Source: JAJZJT01 sp049964655
GTDB lineage: Bacteria; Actinomycetota; Acidimicrobiia; Acidimicrobiales; RAAP-2
Assembly: GCA_049964655.1 (NCBI GenBank)
Contig: JBMFXC010000027.1
Coordinates: 1 to 29,959, forward strand
Reading direction: 5' to 3'
DNA length: 29,959 bases
Shown: positions 22,090 to 29,178 of the stretch, piece by piece
Layout of the letters: each line of letters begins with the position of its first letter
How positions within the stretch are numbered: the stretch's first letter is position 1
Translations under genes and position numbers: made by a program
Notes under the pieces: model-generated
What the model was told of the DNA's origin: nothing
What the model saw: only the letters and a program-made list of their open reading frames with translations
The model's database searches: none

Positions 22090-24720
22090 TCAAACAGTGC
22101 CGAGGTCGAACGCCGCGGCGAGGTCGGTTGCCAGGGTCGAGCCGTGCCGCACGCCGAAGGCCACCGAGACGGCCAACCGTTCGAGGATCTGCTCGACCGT
22201 CTTGCCGCCGCTCGGCAGCGGGTGGTCCTCGATGAACGCGGTGACCTCGGCGGCGAGCGTCGGTGAGCCGCACAGGGCGCGCACCCCGTCGAGCATGCGG
22301 GGGAGGATGTTGGCCGGGAAACGGTCCACCAGCTCGTCCCAGTGCCCCGTCACGCGTTCCCAGATGGCCGGTCCGGTGGCTCGGTTGGCGATCAGCAGCT
22401 GGAGGACGAAGGGCGCGTTCTGGGTGCGGACTTCGGAGAGCGCCAGGTCGAAGGTGCTGCGGGCCAGCTCCTCGTCGTCGAAGGACGTGAGGGCGTAGAG
22501 GTAGCGGTTCTCCTGCTGGGGATTGGCCGGTGCCCGGTAGCGGGCGAGGAAGGCGTCGAACTCCGCCCGACCGCCAGTGGCGGCCACGACGTCCAGCACG
22601 GCTGACTCGGTGTCCGGGTGGAGCGGGCCGGCGGCGAACCGGCGGGCCGCCTCGGCGCGCACGGCAGCGTCCTCGCCGATGGTCCCGAGCATCCGGAGCA
22701 CCGAAGCGCGCAGCGCAGGCGTGCGCTCGTCGTCGTCGGGGGAGGGGTCCCACCCGAGGCGCAGGGCCACCGGCCCGAAGAGCCCGCGCGTCGCGGCGGC
22801 GAGCACGGCCCGGTCGGCATCGGGCACGACCCGGTCGAACAGGCCGAAGGCGCCGAGGACGACGGACCAGACGCTCGGGTCGCCTTCGTCCGAGTCGCCG
22901 AGCGCCCGGGCGACCCCCAGGAAGCCGGCGAGGCTGCCTCGCCCCGCCAGGGCGACGGCCCAGGTGTCCGACACCAGGTTGTACCGCTCGAGCGGTGCGA
23001 GCGAGCCGAGCTGGCGACACAGGGCCTCGACGGTGGCATCAGGGTAGGCAGTCCGGTAGAAGCCCGACCCGCCGGCGTTGACGAGCCACGGCCCGTCGTC
23101 GGTGTCCGAGCCAGCCACGGCCGCTGCGGGGCCGTCGCCAGCCACGGCCGCTGCGGGGCCGTCGAGCAGGGTGGCAACCGCGCTGCCGGCCGAGTGGCCG
23201 AGCCTGCGTGCCAGCACGGGGACCTGCCAGATGGCGCCGATGGCTCCGCCCGGCTCGGCCTGGTAGGAGAAGGGCGACTGGGCGAGGCTGCCGTCTTCGC
23301 CGGCGCTGACGAGCGGGTAGCCGCCCTGGTCGATCCAGGTCGACATGATGGCGCGGACCGGTTGGCCGCTGGCCTCCTCGAGGGCGTCCCACAGGTCGGA
23401 CGTCTCGGTGTTGCCGTGGGCGTGGACCGAGAGGTAGCGCCGGATGCCGTCGCGGAAGGCCTCGGGGCCGATGAACTGCTCGAGCATGCGCAGGACGCTG
23501 CCGCCCTTCTGGTAGGTGAGCACGTCGAACATGCCCTGGGCCTCCTCGGGGCGACCGACCGGGTACTCGACCGGTCGGGTGGCATGGAGCCCGTCGACGG
23601 CCAACGCCGCCTCCCGCTCCACGCCGAAGCTGACCCAACGCTGCCACTCCGGTCGGAAGGCATCGACGGCCAAGACTTCCATGAACGTGGCAAACGCCTC
23701 GTTGAGCCAGATGCCGTTCCACCACTTCATGGTCACGAGGTCGCCGAACCACATGTGGGCGATCTCGTGGCAGACCACGTCGGCCACCCGTTCGAGCTCG
23801 GTGCGGGCCGCGTCGGCCGGGTCGACGAGGAGGACCGACTCGCGGAAGGTGACGCAGCCGAGGTTCTCCATTGCCCCGAAGGCGAAGTCGGGGATGGCCA
23901 CGAGGTCGAGCTTGTCGGCGGGGTACGGAATGCCGAAGTACTCGGTGAAGAACCGCAGGGCGTGGGCGCCGACCTCGAGGGCGAAGGCGGTGAGGTGCCC
24001 CTTTCCGGTCGGGTGCACGACGCGCAGGGGGACGCCGTCGACGTCGACGGGGGAGGTGGCCTCGAGCGGCCCGACCACGAACGCCACCAGGTACGTCGAC
24101 ATCGGCATGGTGGGGGCGAAGCGGACTCGGACCTTGCCCGGCGAACCGGGCTCGGGCGCCCGGTCGACCTCGGGGCTGTTCGAGTAGGCGGCGAGCCGTT
24201 CGTCGACCACGAGGGTGATCTCGAAGGTGGCTTTGCGGTCAGGTTCGTCGAAGCAGGGGAAGGCGCGCCGGGCATCGGTGGCTTCCATCTGGGTGGTGGC
24301 GATGACCTGTTCGTTGCCGTCGGCGTCGGTGAAGGTCGACCGGTAGAAGCCGTGCAGCTTGTCGTTCAGCACGCCCGTGAACGACAGGTGGAGGGTCGCC
24401 GTCCCCGCCGGGAGGACGTCGTCGAAGCGGAGCCGCAGCTGCTCCTCGTCGGCGTCGAGCTCGGCGGACGCGGCGGTGACGACCCGGGCCCGCCGACTGC
24501 CGCCGGTCGACACCTCGGCCCAGTCGACGACCAGCTCGGCAGCGTTGAGGACGATGGTGTCCGTCGGCTCCACGACCGTCACGTCGATCTCCACCTCGCC
24601 GGCGAAGGTGGCCGCGGCGAGGTCTGGCTTGAGGACGAGCCGGTAGGCGTCGGGGGCGACGTCGCGGGGGAGCCGGTAGGCGTCAGAGGACGTCGGGTCG
24701 GGCGTGCGCGTCGGGGTCAT
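22090..24720 (-). CDS. pepN: Aminopeptidase N (M1 family zinc metallopeptidase)
   Basis: Cytoplasmic aminopeptidase of 876 residues that trims N-terminal residues from peptides. Domain order is the usual one: N-terminal beta-domain, thermolysin-like catalytic domain with the exopeptidase motif GAMEN (282-286) and the zinc motif HEIAH (318-322) plus Glu341 (WLNEAF), then a beta-sandwich and a C-terminal ERAP1-like helical domain (from about 540). All catalytic residues are present. Between the last two domains lies a low-complexity insert, DGPAAAVAG twice, from a 27-bp repeat. ATG24720 lies 7 nt from a -10-like TAGCCT that overlaps the promoter of the divergent kinase gene, so the message appears leaderless. 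Confidence 0.96.
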   Translation of the reverse strand: MTPTRTPDPTSSDAYRLPRDVAPDAYRLVLKPDLAAATFAGEVEIDVTVVEPTDTIVLNAAELVVDWAEVSTGGSRRARVVTAASAELDADEEQLRLRFDDVLPAGTATLHLSFTGVLNDKLHGFYRSTFTDADGNEQVIATTQMEATDARRAFPCFDEPDRKATFEITLVVDERLAAYSNSPEVDRAPEPGSPGKVRVRFAPTMPMSTYLVAFVVGPLEATSPVDVDGVPLRVVHPTGKGHLTAFALEVGAHALRFFTEYFGIPYPADKLDLVAIPDFAFGAMENLGCVTFRESVLLVDPADAARTELERVADVVCHEIAHMWFGDLVTMKWWNGIWLNEAFATFMEVLAVDAFRPEWQRWVSFGVEREAALAVDGLHATRPVEYPVGRPEEAQGMFDVLTYQKGGSVLRMLEQFIGPEAFRDGIRRYLSVHAHGNTETSDLWDALEEASGQPVRAIMSTWIDQGGYPLVSAGEDGSLAQSPFSYQAEPGGAIGAIWQVPVLARRLGHSAGSAVATLLDGPAAAVAGDGPAAAVAGSDTDDGPWLVNAGGSGFYRTAYPDATVEALCRQLGSLAPLERYNLVSDTWAVALAGRGSLAGFLGVARALGDSDEGDPSVWSVVLGAFGLFDRVVPDADRAVLAAATRGLFGPVALRLGWDPSPDDDERTPALRASVLRMLGTIGEDAAVRAEAARRFAAGPLHPDTESAVLDVVAATGGRAEFDAFLARYRAPANPQQENRYLYALTSFDDEELARSTFDLALSEVRTQNAPFVLQLLIANRATGPAIWERVTGHWDELVDRFPANILPRMLDGVRALCGSPTLAAEVTAFIEDHPLPSGGKTVEQILERLAVSVAFGVRHGSTLATDLAAAFDLGTV
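23111..23164. repeat. 27-bp tandem repeat inside pepN, two perfect copies
   Basis: Perfect copies at 23111-23137 and 23138-23164; the unit begins CCAGCCACGG and ends GGCCGTCG. On the minus strand it encodes DGPAAAVAG twice, in a linker before the ERAP1-like domain. The unit is a multiple of three. Confidence 0.95.
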
Positions 24721-24726
24721 GGGGGC

Positions 24727-24736
24727 AGGCTACCGT
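24727..24736. promoter_or_regulatory. Bidirectional promoter: overlapping -10 boxes for pepN and the PfkB kinase
   Basis: The decamer AGGCTACCGT contains TACCGT on the plus strand (24731-24736) and TAGCCT on the minus strand (24732 to 24727), sharing the TA at 24731-24732. Each box ends exactly 7 nt before a start codon: GTG24743 for the kinase and ATG24720 for pepN. Both transcripts would be leaderless. The same decamer occurs at 26695-26704. Confidence 0.55.
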
Positions 24737-24742
24737 CGGGAG

Positions 24743-25843
24743 GTGACCCCGGACATCGAGAACCCCGCTCCCGCACCCTCGGCTGCATCGGCCGCGGTTC
24801 TCTCCGGGCCGACCACGGGCTCAGGGGGACGTGCCGACGCCGGAGAGACGTTCGACGTCGTCGCCGTGGGCAACGCCCTGGTGGATGTCCTGGCCTCGAG
24901 CACGGACGAGCAGGTGGCCGCCCTCGGGCTCGCCAAGGGAACGATGACGCTGGCGGACAGCGAGCGTTCCGCCGCCGTCTATAAGGCGCTGGGCGACACC
25001 GTGGAGGCGTCGGGAGGTTCGGCGGCCAACACCGTCGCCGGCGTGGCCGCCCTCGGCGGCAGGTGTGCCTTCATCGGGCGCGTCGCCGACGACCTGCTCG
25101 GCCGGTCGTTCCTCCACGACATCCGGGCCCTCGGCGTCGCCTTCGACCCACCGGCCGTGGCCAAAGAGGAGGACGCGGTGACCGGGCACTGCCTCGTGCT
25201 CGTCACCGACGACGCCCAGCGCACCATGGTCACCCACCTGGGCGTGGCCTCAAAGCTCGGTCCGGCAGACCTGAACGACGGCCACCTGGCCGCGGCCCAG
25301 GTGCTCTACCTCGAGGGCTACCTGTGGGAACAGCCGACGGCGAAGGCGGCGATGCGGGCCGCTATGGAGCGGGCACACCAGACGGACGGGGCGGTCGCCC
25401 TCTCGTTGTCGGACCCGTTCTGTGTCCAGCGTCACCGTGACGAGTTCCTCGACCTCCTCGACGGCCACGTCGACCTGTTGTTCGCAAACGAGGAGGAGAT
25501 CGTCACCCTCTTCGGGGTCCGTGACATCGACGCCGCCGTCGACGCGGCGGCCGACACCGGGGTGCTGGCCGTGCTGACCCGGGGGAGCGAAGGGTGCGTG
25601 GTCGTCACTCCCCGAGGGCCTGTCGCCGTTCCGGCTGCTGCGGTCGAGCGTGTCGTCGACACCACCGGCGCCGGCGACTTGTTCGCCGCCGGGTTCCTCT
25701 ACGGCATCACCCACGGACAGGGTCCAGAGGACAGTGCCCGGCTCGGTGCCCTGTGCGCCGCCGAGGCGATCTCGCACGTCGGGGCTCGGCCGCTCGCCGA
25801 CCTCCGGCAGCTGGCCGTGGCGGCGGGGCTCCTCGACGCCTGA
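24743..25843 (+). CDS. PfkB-family carbohydrate/adenosine kinase
   Basis: Ribokinase-family kinase of 366 residues. It resembles the bacterial enzymes annotated as adenosine kinases (FDVVAVGNALVDVLA; the ribokinase signature ASGGSAANTVAGVAALGG; DAQRTMVTHLGVASKL; LSLSDPFCVQRHRDEFLDLL; NEEEIVTLFG). The C-terminal PfkB signature DTTGAGDLFAAGFLYG holds the catalytic Asp and the anion hole. It transfers phosphate from ATP to a sugar or nucleoside; adenosine is the likeliest substrate by resemblance. The first 35 residues are Pro/Ala/Ser-rich and poorly conserved. GTG24743 is chosen because it lies 7 nt after TACCGT; ATG24719 is an in-frame alternative, but would overlap the pepN start. Confidence 0.88.
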   Translation: MTPDIENPAPAPSAASAAVLSGPTTGSGGRADAGETFDVVAVGNALVDVLASSTDEQVAALGLAKGTMTLADSERSAAVYKALGDTVEASGGSAANTVAGVAALGGRCAFIGRVADDLLGRSFLHDIRALGVAFDPPAVAKEEDAVTGHCLVLVTDDAQRTMVTHLGVASKLGPADLNDGHLAAAQVLYLEGYLWEQPTAKAAMRAAMERAHQTDGAVALSLSDPFCVQRHRDEFLDLLDGHVDLLFANEEEIVTLFGVRDIDAAVDAAADTGVLAVLTRGSEGCVVVTPRGPVAVPAAAVERVVDTTGAGDLFAAGFLYGITHGQGPEDSARLGALCAAEAISHVGARPLADLRQLAVAAGLLDA

Positions 25844-25866
25844 TCGCCTCCCCCTCGGCGTCCACC

Positions 25867-25936
25867 GCCGGGCGTGTCGGAGCCGGGCGTGTCGGAGCCG
25901 GGCGTGTCGGAGCCGGGCGTGTCGGAGCCGGGCGTG
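25867..25936. repeat. 15-bp tandem repeat running into gap 2
   Basis: Four perfect copies of GCCGGGCGTGTCGGA (25867-25926) and 10 bases of a fifth end at the N run. The right flank begins TCGGA (26037-26041), exactly the missing end of that copy, so the gap probably holds more copies. The array lies just after the kinase stop, between convergent genes; I see no gene in 25844-26081. Confidence 0.95.
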
Positions 25937-26036
25937 NNNNNNNNNNNNNNNNNNNNNNNNNNNNNNNNNNNNNNNNNNNNNNNNNNNNNNNNNNNNNNNN
26001 NNNNNNNNNNNNNNNNNNNNNNNNNNNNNNNNNNNN
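25937..26036. other. Assembly gap (100 N)
   Basis: A run of exactly 100 N inside a 15-bp tandem array. Its true length is unknown. Confidence 0.99.
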
Positions 26037-26046
26037 TCGGAGACCT

Positions 26047-26062
26047 GCACCCGCGGGGGTGC
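26047..26062 (-). terminator. Possible hairpin after the hypothetical gene
   Basis: GCACCC (26047-26052) and GGGTGC (26057-26062) form a perfect 6-bp stem with a 4-nt loop, 20 nt downstream of the stop of the minus-strand hypothetical gene. It could serve both convergent genes. There is no U-tract. Confidence 0.35.
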
Positions 26063-26081
26063 CGGTCGTCGCCCACCGGTC

Positions 26082-26684
26082 TCAGGGCTCGTCGGGAGCA
26101 GCGGGACGGAAGGTGAAGGGCAGGTCGCCGACGCGGACGAGCAACGAGGCCACGGTGCGCCCCAGGGCAGCGAAGGGCTCGTCGAGGCGCTCGGGCTCCT
26201 CGAGCGTCGCCTCGTCGAGGGGACAGGACCCCTCGTAGGAGACCTCTACGGCATGCTCGGGCCCCCGCGGGTCGTCGCCCAGTACCTGTTCGAGGGTGGG
26301 GAAGGCTCTGGCGAGCGGTTCGTCGCCCACGACGGCGAACTGGTCGGGCAGCACGTCGAGGAGGGGGGCAAGGTCGGGGGCGGCATCGAGCCCCTGCACC
26401 CGAATGGCGATCTCGACGACCACCTCGGGCAGCTCGTCGGGCTCCTCGCCGATGCCCCAGCTGCGGTAGGCGGTCTGGCTCCAGGTCGGCCAGTCGAGGC
26501 TGACGTCGACGCGGATCCGGGCCGGCCGTTGCTCGCCGGGGAGGCTGTAGGAGGTCTCGAAGCTCACGTCGCCCAGGAAGACGTCCACCTGGAACCGCTC
26601 TTCGGGTGCTTGGCGCTCGAGGAGTGCCTGGTCGAACCCTCGACGGAGCGAAGTGACCAGGTGGGCGAAGATGTGGTCCAGCAT
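26082..26684 (-). CDS. Conserved-looking hypothetical protein (200 residues)
   Basis: I do not recognise this family. It is an acidic, soluble 200-residue protein with no signal peptide or membrane helix. The N-terminus MLDHIFAHLVTSLRRGFDQAL looks like an amphipathic helix; the middle (residues 31-115) alternates hydrophobic and polar residues as in a beta-rich domain (FQVDVFLGDVSFETSYSL, ARIRVDVSLDWPTWSQTAYRSW, EVVVEIAIRVQGL); the C-terminus is helical, with DEPFAALGRTVASLLVRVGD. Codon pattern and high third-position GC support a real gene. ATG26684 lies 11 nt from TAGCCT, which overlaps the promoter of the divergent phosphodiesterase gene. Confidence 0.75.
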   Translation of the reverse strand: MLDHIFAHLVTSLRRGFDQALLERQAPEERFQVDVFLGDVSFETSYSLPGEQRPARIRVDVSLDWPTWSQTAYRSWGIGEEPDELPEVVVEIAIRVQGLDAAPDLAPLLDVLPDQFAVVGDEPLARAFPTLEQVLGDDPRGPEHAVEVSYEGSCPLDEATLEEPERLDEPFAALGRTVASLLVRVGDLPFTFRPAAPDEP

Positions 26685-26694
26685 GGCGGGGCAG

Positions 26695-26704
26695 AGGCTA
26701 CCGT
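26695..26704. promoter_or_regulatory. Bidirectional promoter: overlapping -10 boxes for the hypothetical and GDPD genes
   Basis: The same decamer AGGCTACCGT as at 24727-24736. TACCGT (26699-26704, plus) ends 7 nt before GTG26711; TAGCCT (26700 to 26695, minus) ends 11 nt before ATG26684. The two boxes share one TA step. Confidence 0.5.
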
Positions 26705-26710
26705 TCTCGC

Positions 26711-27592
26711 GTGGCCCGTGATCGAACCGTGAAGGGCGGGACGTGGCTCGAACGGCGCGTCCTGGCCTACGCCCACCAGGGCGGGGCGTGGGAAGGGCCG
26801 TCGTCGACGCTGTACGCCATCCGTCACGCGGTGGCCGTCGGTGCCACGGGGATCGAGCTCGACGTGCACGCCACCGCCGACGGGCATCTGGTGGTCTCCC
26901 ACGACCCGACGGTGGATCGGACGACGAACGGCACCGGCGACATCGCCACGCTCACGCTCGAGGAGCTCCAGCGCCTCGACAACGCCTACTGGTGGGTCGC
27001 GGGGGCGGACGTGACCCCGGGTCTCCCCGAGGACGCCTACCCCTTCCGGGGGCGGGCACCGGAGGATAGAGCATTCGGGGTCGTCACCCTCGAAGAGGTG
27101 CTCGACGAGCTCCGGGGCGTGGTCCTCAACCTCGACATCAAGCGCACGGCGCCGGTGGTCGAGCCCTACGAGCGCGCGCTCGCCGACCTGCTCCACCGGT
27201 TCGGCCGCCGCGACGACGTCATCGTGGCGTCGTTCCTCGACGCCGCCACCGACGCTTTCTCCGCTTACGCTCCCGACATCCCGACGTCGGCAGGCACGGT
27301 GGCCGTCGCCGAGTTCGTCCGGGCGGTCCGAGCTGGAGAGGAGCTCCCCACCCTCCGGCACGTCGCCCTGCAGGTGCCCGCCTCCTACGGCGACGTCGTC
27401 ATCGTGGACGAGCAGCTCGTCGACGCCGCCCACCGCTCCGGGCTCGCCGTCCACGTCTGGACGATCGAGGAGGCGGAGGACATGGAGCACCTGTGCAACC
27501 TCGGAGCCGACGGCATCATCACCGACCGACCCTCCGTCCTGGTCGACGTGCTCACTCGGAGTGGAGAGCGATGGGTTCCGCCGTCACCGTGA
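26711..27592 (+). CDS. Glycerophosphodiester phosphodiesterase
   Basis: A 293-residue TIM-barrel GDPD enzyme that hydrolyses glycerophosphodiesters to glycerol-3-phosphate and an alcohol. The catalytic His residues are His22 (YAHQGGAWEGPSST) and His64 (VVSHDPTVDRTTNGTG); the metal ligands Glu49 and Asp51 are in GIELDVHATADG, and the third is probably Asp142 in LNLDIK. Three positions deviate from the family: the usual HRG is HQG, PEN is PSS, and the Glu of the third metal position is Asp. Related actinobacterial proteins can differ here, so activity is likely but unproven. The C-terminus has the usual HVWTI and GADGIITDRP. There is no signal peptide, so it is cytoplasmic. GTG26711 follows TACCGT by 7 nt and looks leaderless. 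Confidence 0.9.
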   Translation: MARDRTVKGGTWLERRVLAYAHQGGAWEGPSSTLYAIRHAVAVGATGIELDVHATADGHLVVSHDPTVDRTTNGTGDIATLTLEELQRLDNAYWWVAGADVTPGLPEDAYPFRGRAPEDRAFGVVTLEEVLDELRGVVLNLDIKRTAPVVEPYERALADLLHRFGRRDDVIVASFLDAATDAFSAYAPDIPTSAGTVAVAEFVRAVRAGEELPTLRHVALQVPASYGDVVIVDEQLVDAAHRSGLAVHVWTIEEAEDMEHLCNLGADGIITDRPSVLVDVLTRSGERWVPPSP

Positions 27593-27624
27593 CCGGGCGC
27601 CCGAGCCCCGTTCGTTGGCGGCGC

Positions 27625-27708
27625 TCAGCCCCGTCCGCAGTTCGGCTTCTTGCCGTGGTTGGCCTTCTTCTTGGCGCGCAGCTTGCGCTTGTTGGTTCGC
27701 TTGGACAC
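27625..27708 (-). CDS. bL37-like small ribosomal protein (27 residues)
   Basis: A very short, strongly basic frame starting at GTG27708 and ending at TGA27627-27625: MSKRTNKRKLRAKKKANHGK followed by KPNCGRG. The core ANHGKxPN matches, as I recall it, the 24-residue mycobacterial 50S protein bL37 (MAKRGRKKRDRKHSKANHGK, then RPNA), which sits near the peptidyl-transferase region. The arrangement of a Lys/Arg-rich N-terminal half followed by this motif is the same. It lies antisense in the 226-nt gap between the phosphodiesterase and DUF192 genes, both on the plus strand. A TAACCT box (27723 to 27718) ends 10 nt before the GTG. It is easily missed because of its length. Confidence 0.75.
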   Translation of the reverse strand: MSKRTNKRKLRAKKKANHGKKPNCGRG

Positions 27709-27818
27709 GAGGGGGAGAGGTTAGTCGCCCCACCGAGGCACCGGCGAACCAGCGTGGCCAGCGTGGCCAGCCCGGGGACCCGCCTCGGATCGGCCGCACG
27801 CGGTGGAGGGGTGTTCGG

Positions 27819-28148
27819 GTGAGCTGGCTGCTTCGCGACGGCGACGTGCTGGCGGCGGCCGACGTGGCGAGGACGGCACGGGCTCGGGCCAAGGGGCTGC
27901 TCGGGACGCGTTCCTTCTCGGGGGCCCTCGTGCTGCCGAGGACGAGGTCGGTCCACACCTTCGGGATGCACTACGCCATCGACGTCGCCTTCTGCGACCG
28001 CGACCTGGTCGTCCTCGACGTCGTCACCCTGCGGCGCTGGCGGATCAGCGCACCTCGGTGGCGGGCGCGGACGGTGATCGAGGCCCAGGCAGGGGCGTTC
28101 GAGCGGTGGGGCCTGCGACGTGGCGACCACCTGGAGCTCCGGGAGTGA
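27819..28148 (+). CDS. DUF192 family protein
   Basis: A 109-residue protein of the DUF192 family (related to archaeal Mth-type small beta-proteins). Family marks are the N-terminal RARAKGLLGTRSFSGALVLP, the central TFGMHYAIDVAFCDRDLVV and the C-terminal VIEAQAGAFERWGLRRGDHL. The function is unknown; many homologues are secreted, but this one has no signal peptide. GTG27819 is preceded by GGAGG at 27805-27809. The stop overlaps the rsmI start (GTGA). Confidence 0.9.
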   Translation: MSWLLRDGDVLAAADVARTARARAKGLLGTRSFSGALVLPRTRSVHTFGMHYAIDVAFCDRDLVVLDVVTLRRWRISAPRWRARTVIEAQAGAFERWGLRRGDHLELRE

Positions 28149-29092
28149 CGACGAGCGGTGGCTCGGGAGCCCTCGTGCTCGTGGGCACGCCGATCGGCAA
28201 CCTCGGGGACCTGTCGCCCCGTGCCGTCGAGGCCCTTGCCGGAGCCACTGTCATCTACTGCGAGGACACCCGGCGGAGCCGCGGTCTGTTGGCCCACGCG
28301 GGAGTCACCGGTGTCCCCCTGCGCTCGCTCCATCAGCACAACGAAGCCGTCCGGATGGCGGAGGTGCTGGCTGCCGTGTCGTCGGGCGAGCGGGTGGCGG
28401 TGGTCAGTGATGCCGGCATGCCCGGGATCTCGGACCCGGGTGGCCATCTGGTCGCCGCCGCCGCCGCTGCCGGGCTCACGGTGACCGTCGTCCCTGGTCC
28501 CTCCGCCGTGCTCGGCGCCCTGGTGGTCAGCGGGCTTGCCATCGACCGGTTCTGCTTCGACGGCTTCCTCCCCCGGTCGGGGTCTGCTCGTCGGCGCCGG
28601 CTGGAGGCGCTCTCGACCGAGGAGCGCACGGTGGTCCTCTTCGAGTCCCCGCTGCGCGTCGCCAAGACCCTCGACGACCTTTCGGCCGCCTGCGGCCCGG
28701 AGCGTCGGGTGGCTGTCGTCCGCGAGCTCACCAAGCTCCACGAGGAGGTGTGGCGGGGTGACCTGGCCGGTGCGGTCGGCTGGGCCCAGGACCACCCGCC
28801 CAGGGGCGAGGTGGTGGTCGTCCTCGAGGGTGCCGAGCCCGCCGCTGCCACCTCGACGGGAGCCACGGGCTCGAGCCGCCCGGTGACCGACGTCGACGAC
28901 GACACCTTGGCCGCGGCCGTGGCCGAGCGGGTGGACGGCGGAGAGCGGACGAGGACGGCTGTGGCAGCCGTGGCGGCACACTTCGGCGTGCAGCGACGGA
29001 GGGTGTACCAGCTCGCCCATACCCGGCCAGGCACCCCCGGTGACCTCGACGCCCCCGGGGCCGGAACAACCGGTGGGCCGCCGACGTTGTAA
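28145..29092 (+). CDS. rsmI: 16S rRNA (cytidine(1402)-2'-O)-methyltransferase
   Basis: SAM-dependent tetrapyrrole-methylase-fold enzyme (315 residues) that methylates the ribose of C1402 in the decoding centre of 16S rRNA. Diagnostic motifs are LVGTPIGNLGDLSPRAVEAL (12-31), YCEDTRRSRGLL (38-49), VSDAGMPGISDPG (87-99), VPGPSAVLGAL (116-126), LFESP and VVRELTKLHEEVWRG (191-205). A Ser/Thr-rich linker (about 232-247) and a helical C-terminal domain (AAVAAHFGVQRRRVYQL) follow. GTG28145 overlaps the DUF192 stop, so the two genes are coupled. Proximity to metG is common in bacteria. Confidence 0.96.
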   Translation: MTTSGGSGALVLVGTPIGNLGDLSPRAVEALAGATVIYCEDTRRSRGLLAHAGVTGVPLRSLHQHNEAVRMAEVLAAVSSGERVAVVSDAGMPGISDPGGHLVAAAAAAGLTVTVVPGPSAVLGALVVSGLAIDRFCFDGFLPRSGSARRRRLEALSTEERTVVLFESPLRVAKTLDDLSAACGPERRVAVVRELTKLHEEVWRGDLAGAVGWAQDHPPRGEVVVVLEGAEPAAATSTGATGSSRPVTDVDDDTLAAAVAERVDGGERTRTAVAAVAAHFGVQRRRVYQLAHTRPGTPGDLDAPGAGTTGGPPTL

Positions 29093-29097
29093 GTGAC

Positions 29098-29129
29098 AAG
29101 CCCGGACGTGCGCCCGGTGGGCGGGGCTT
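29098..29129 (+). terminator. Possible terminator after rsmI
   Basis: AAGCCC (29098-29103) pairs with GGGCTT (29124-29129), and an inner GCCC/GGGC stem lies between them. The hairpin begins 5 nt after the rsmI stop. No U-tract follows. Confidence 0.4.
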
Positions 29130-29178
29130 CGATACCTGCACCCGGGTCGCTGAGCCAGGAGGACCTGCACTGTCACTG

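Noticed and set aside
22618..24984. Long plus-strand open frame opposite pepN
   Set aside because: A shadow of the M1 aminopeptidase; the minus strand carries the zinc motif and full domain structure.
27493..27822. Plus-strand small membrane-like protein between the phosphodiesterase and DUF192
   Set aside because: It starts inside the phosphodiesterase gene; the hydrophobic stretch is the complement of the Lys/Arg-rich bL37-like gene, whose motif is specific.
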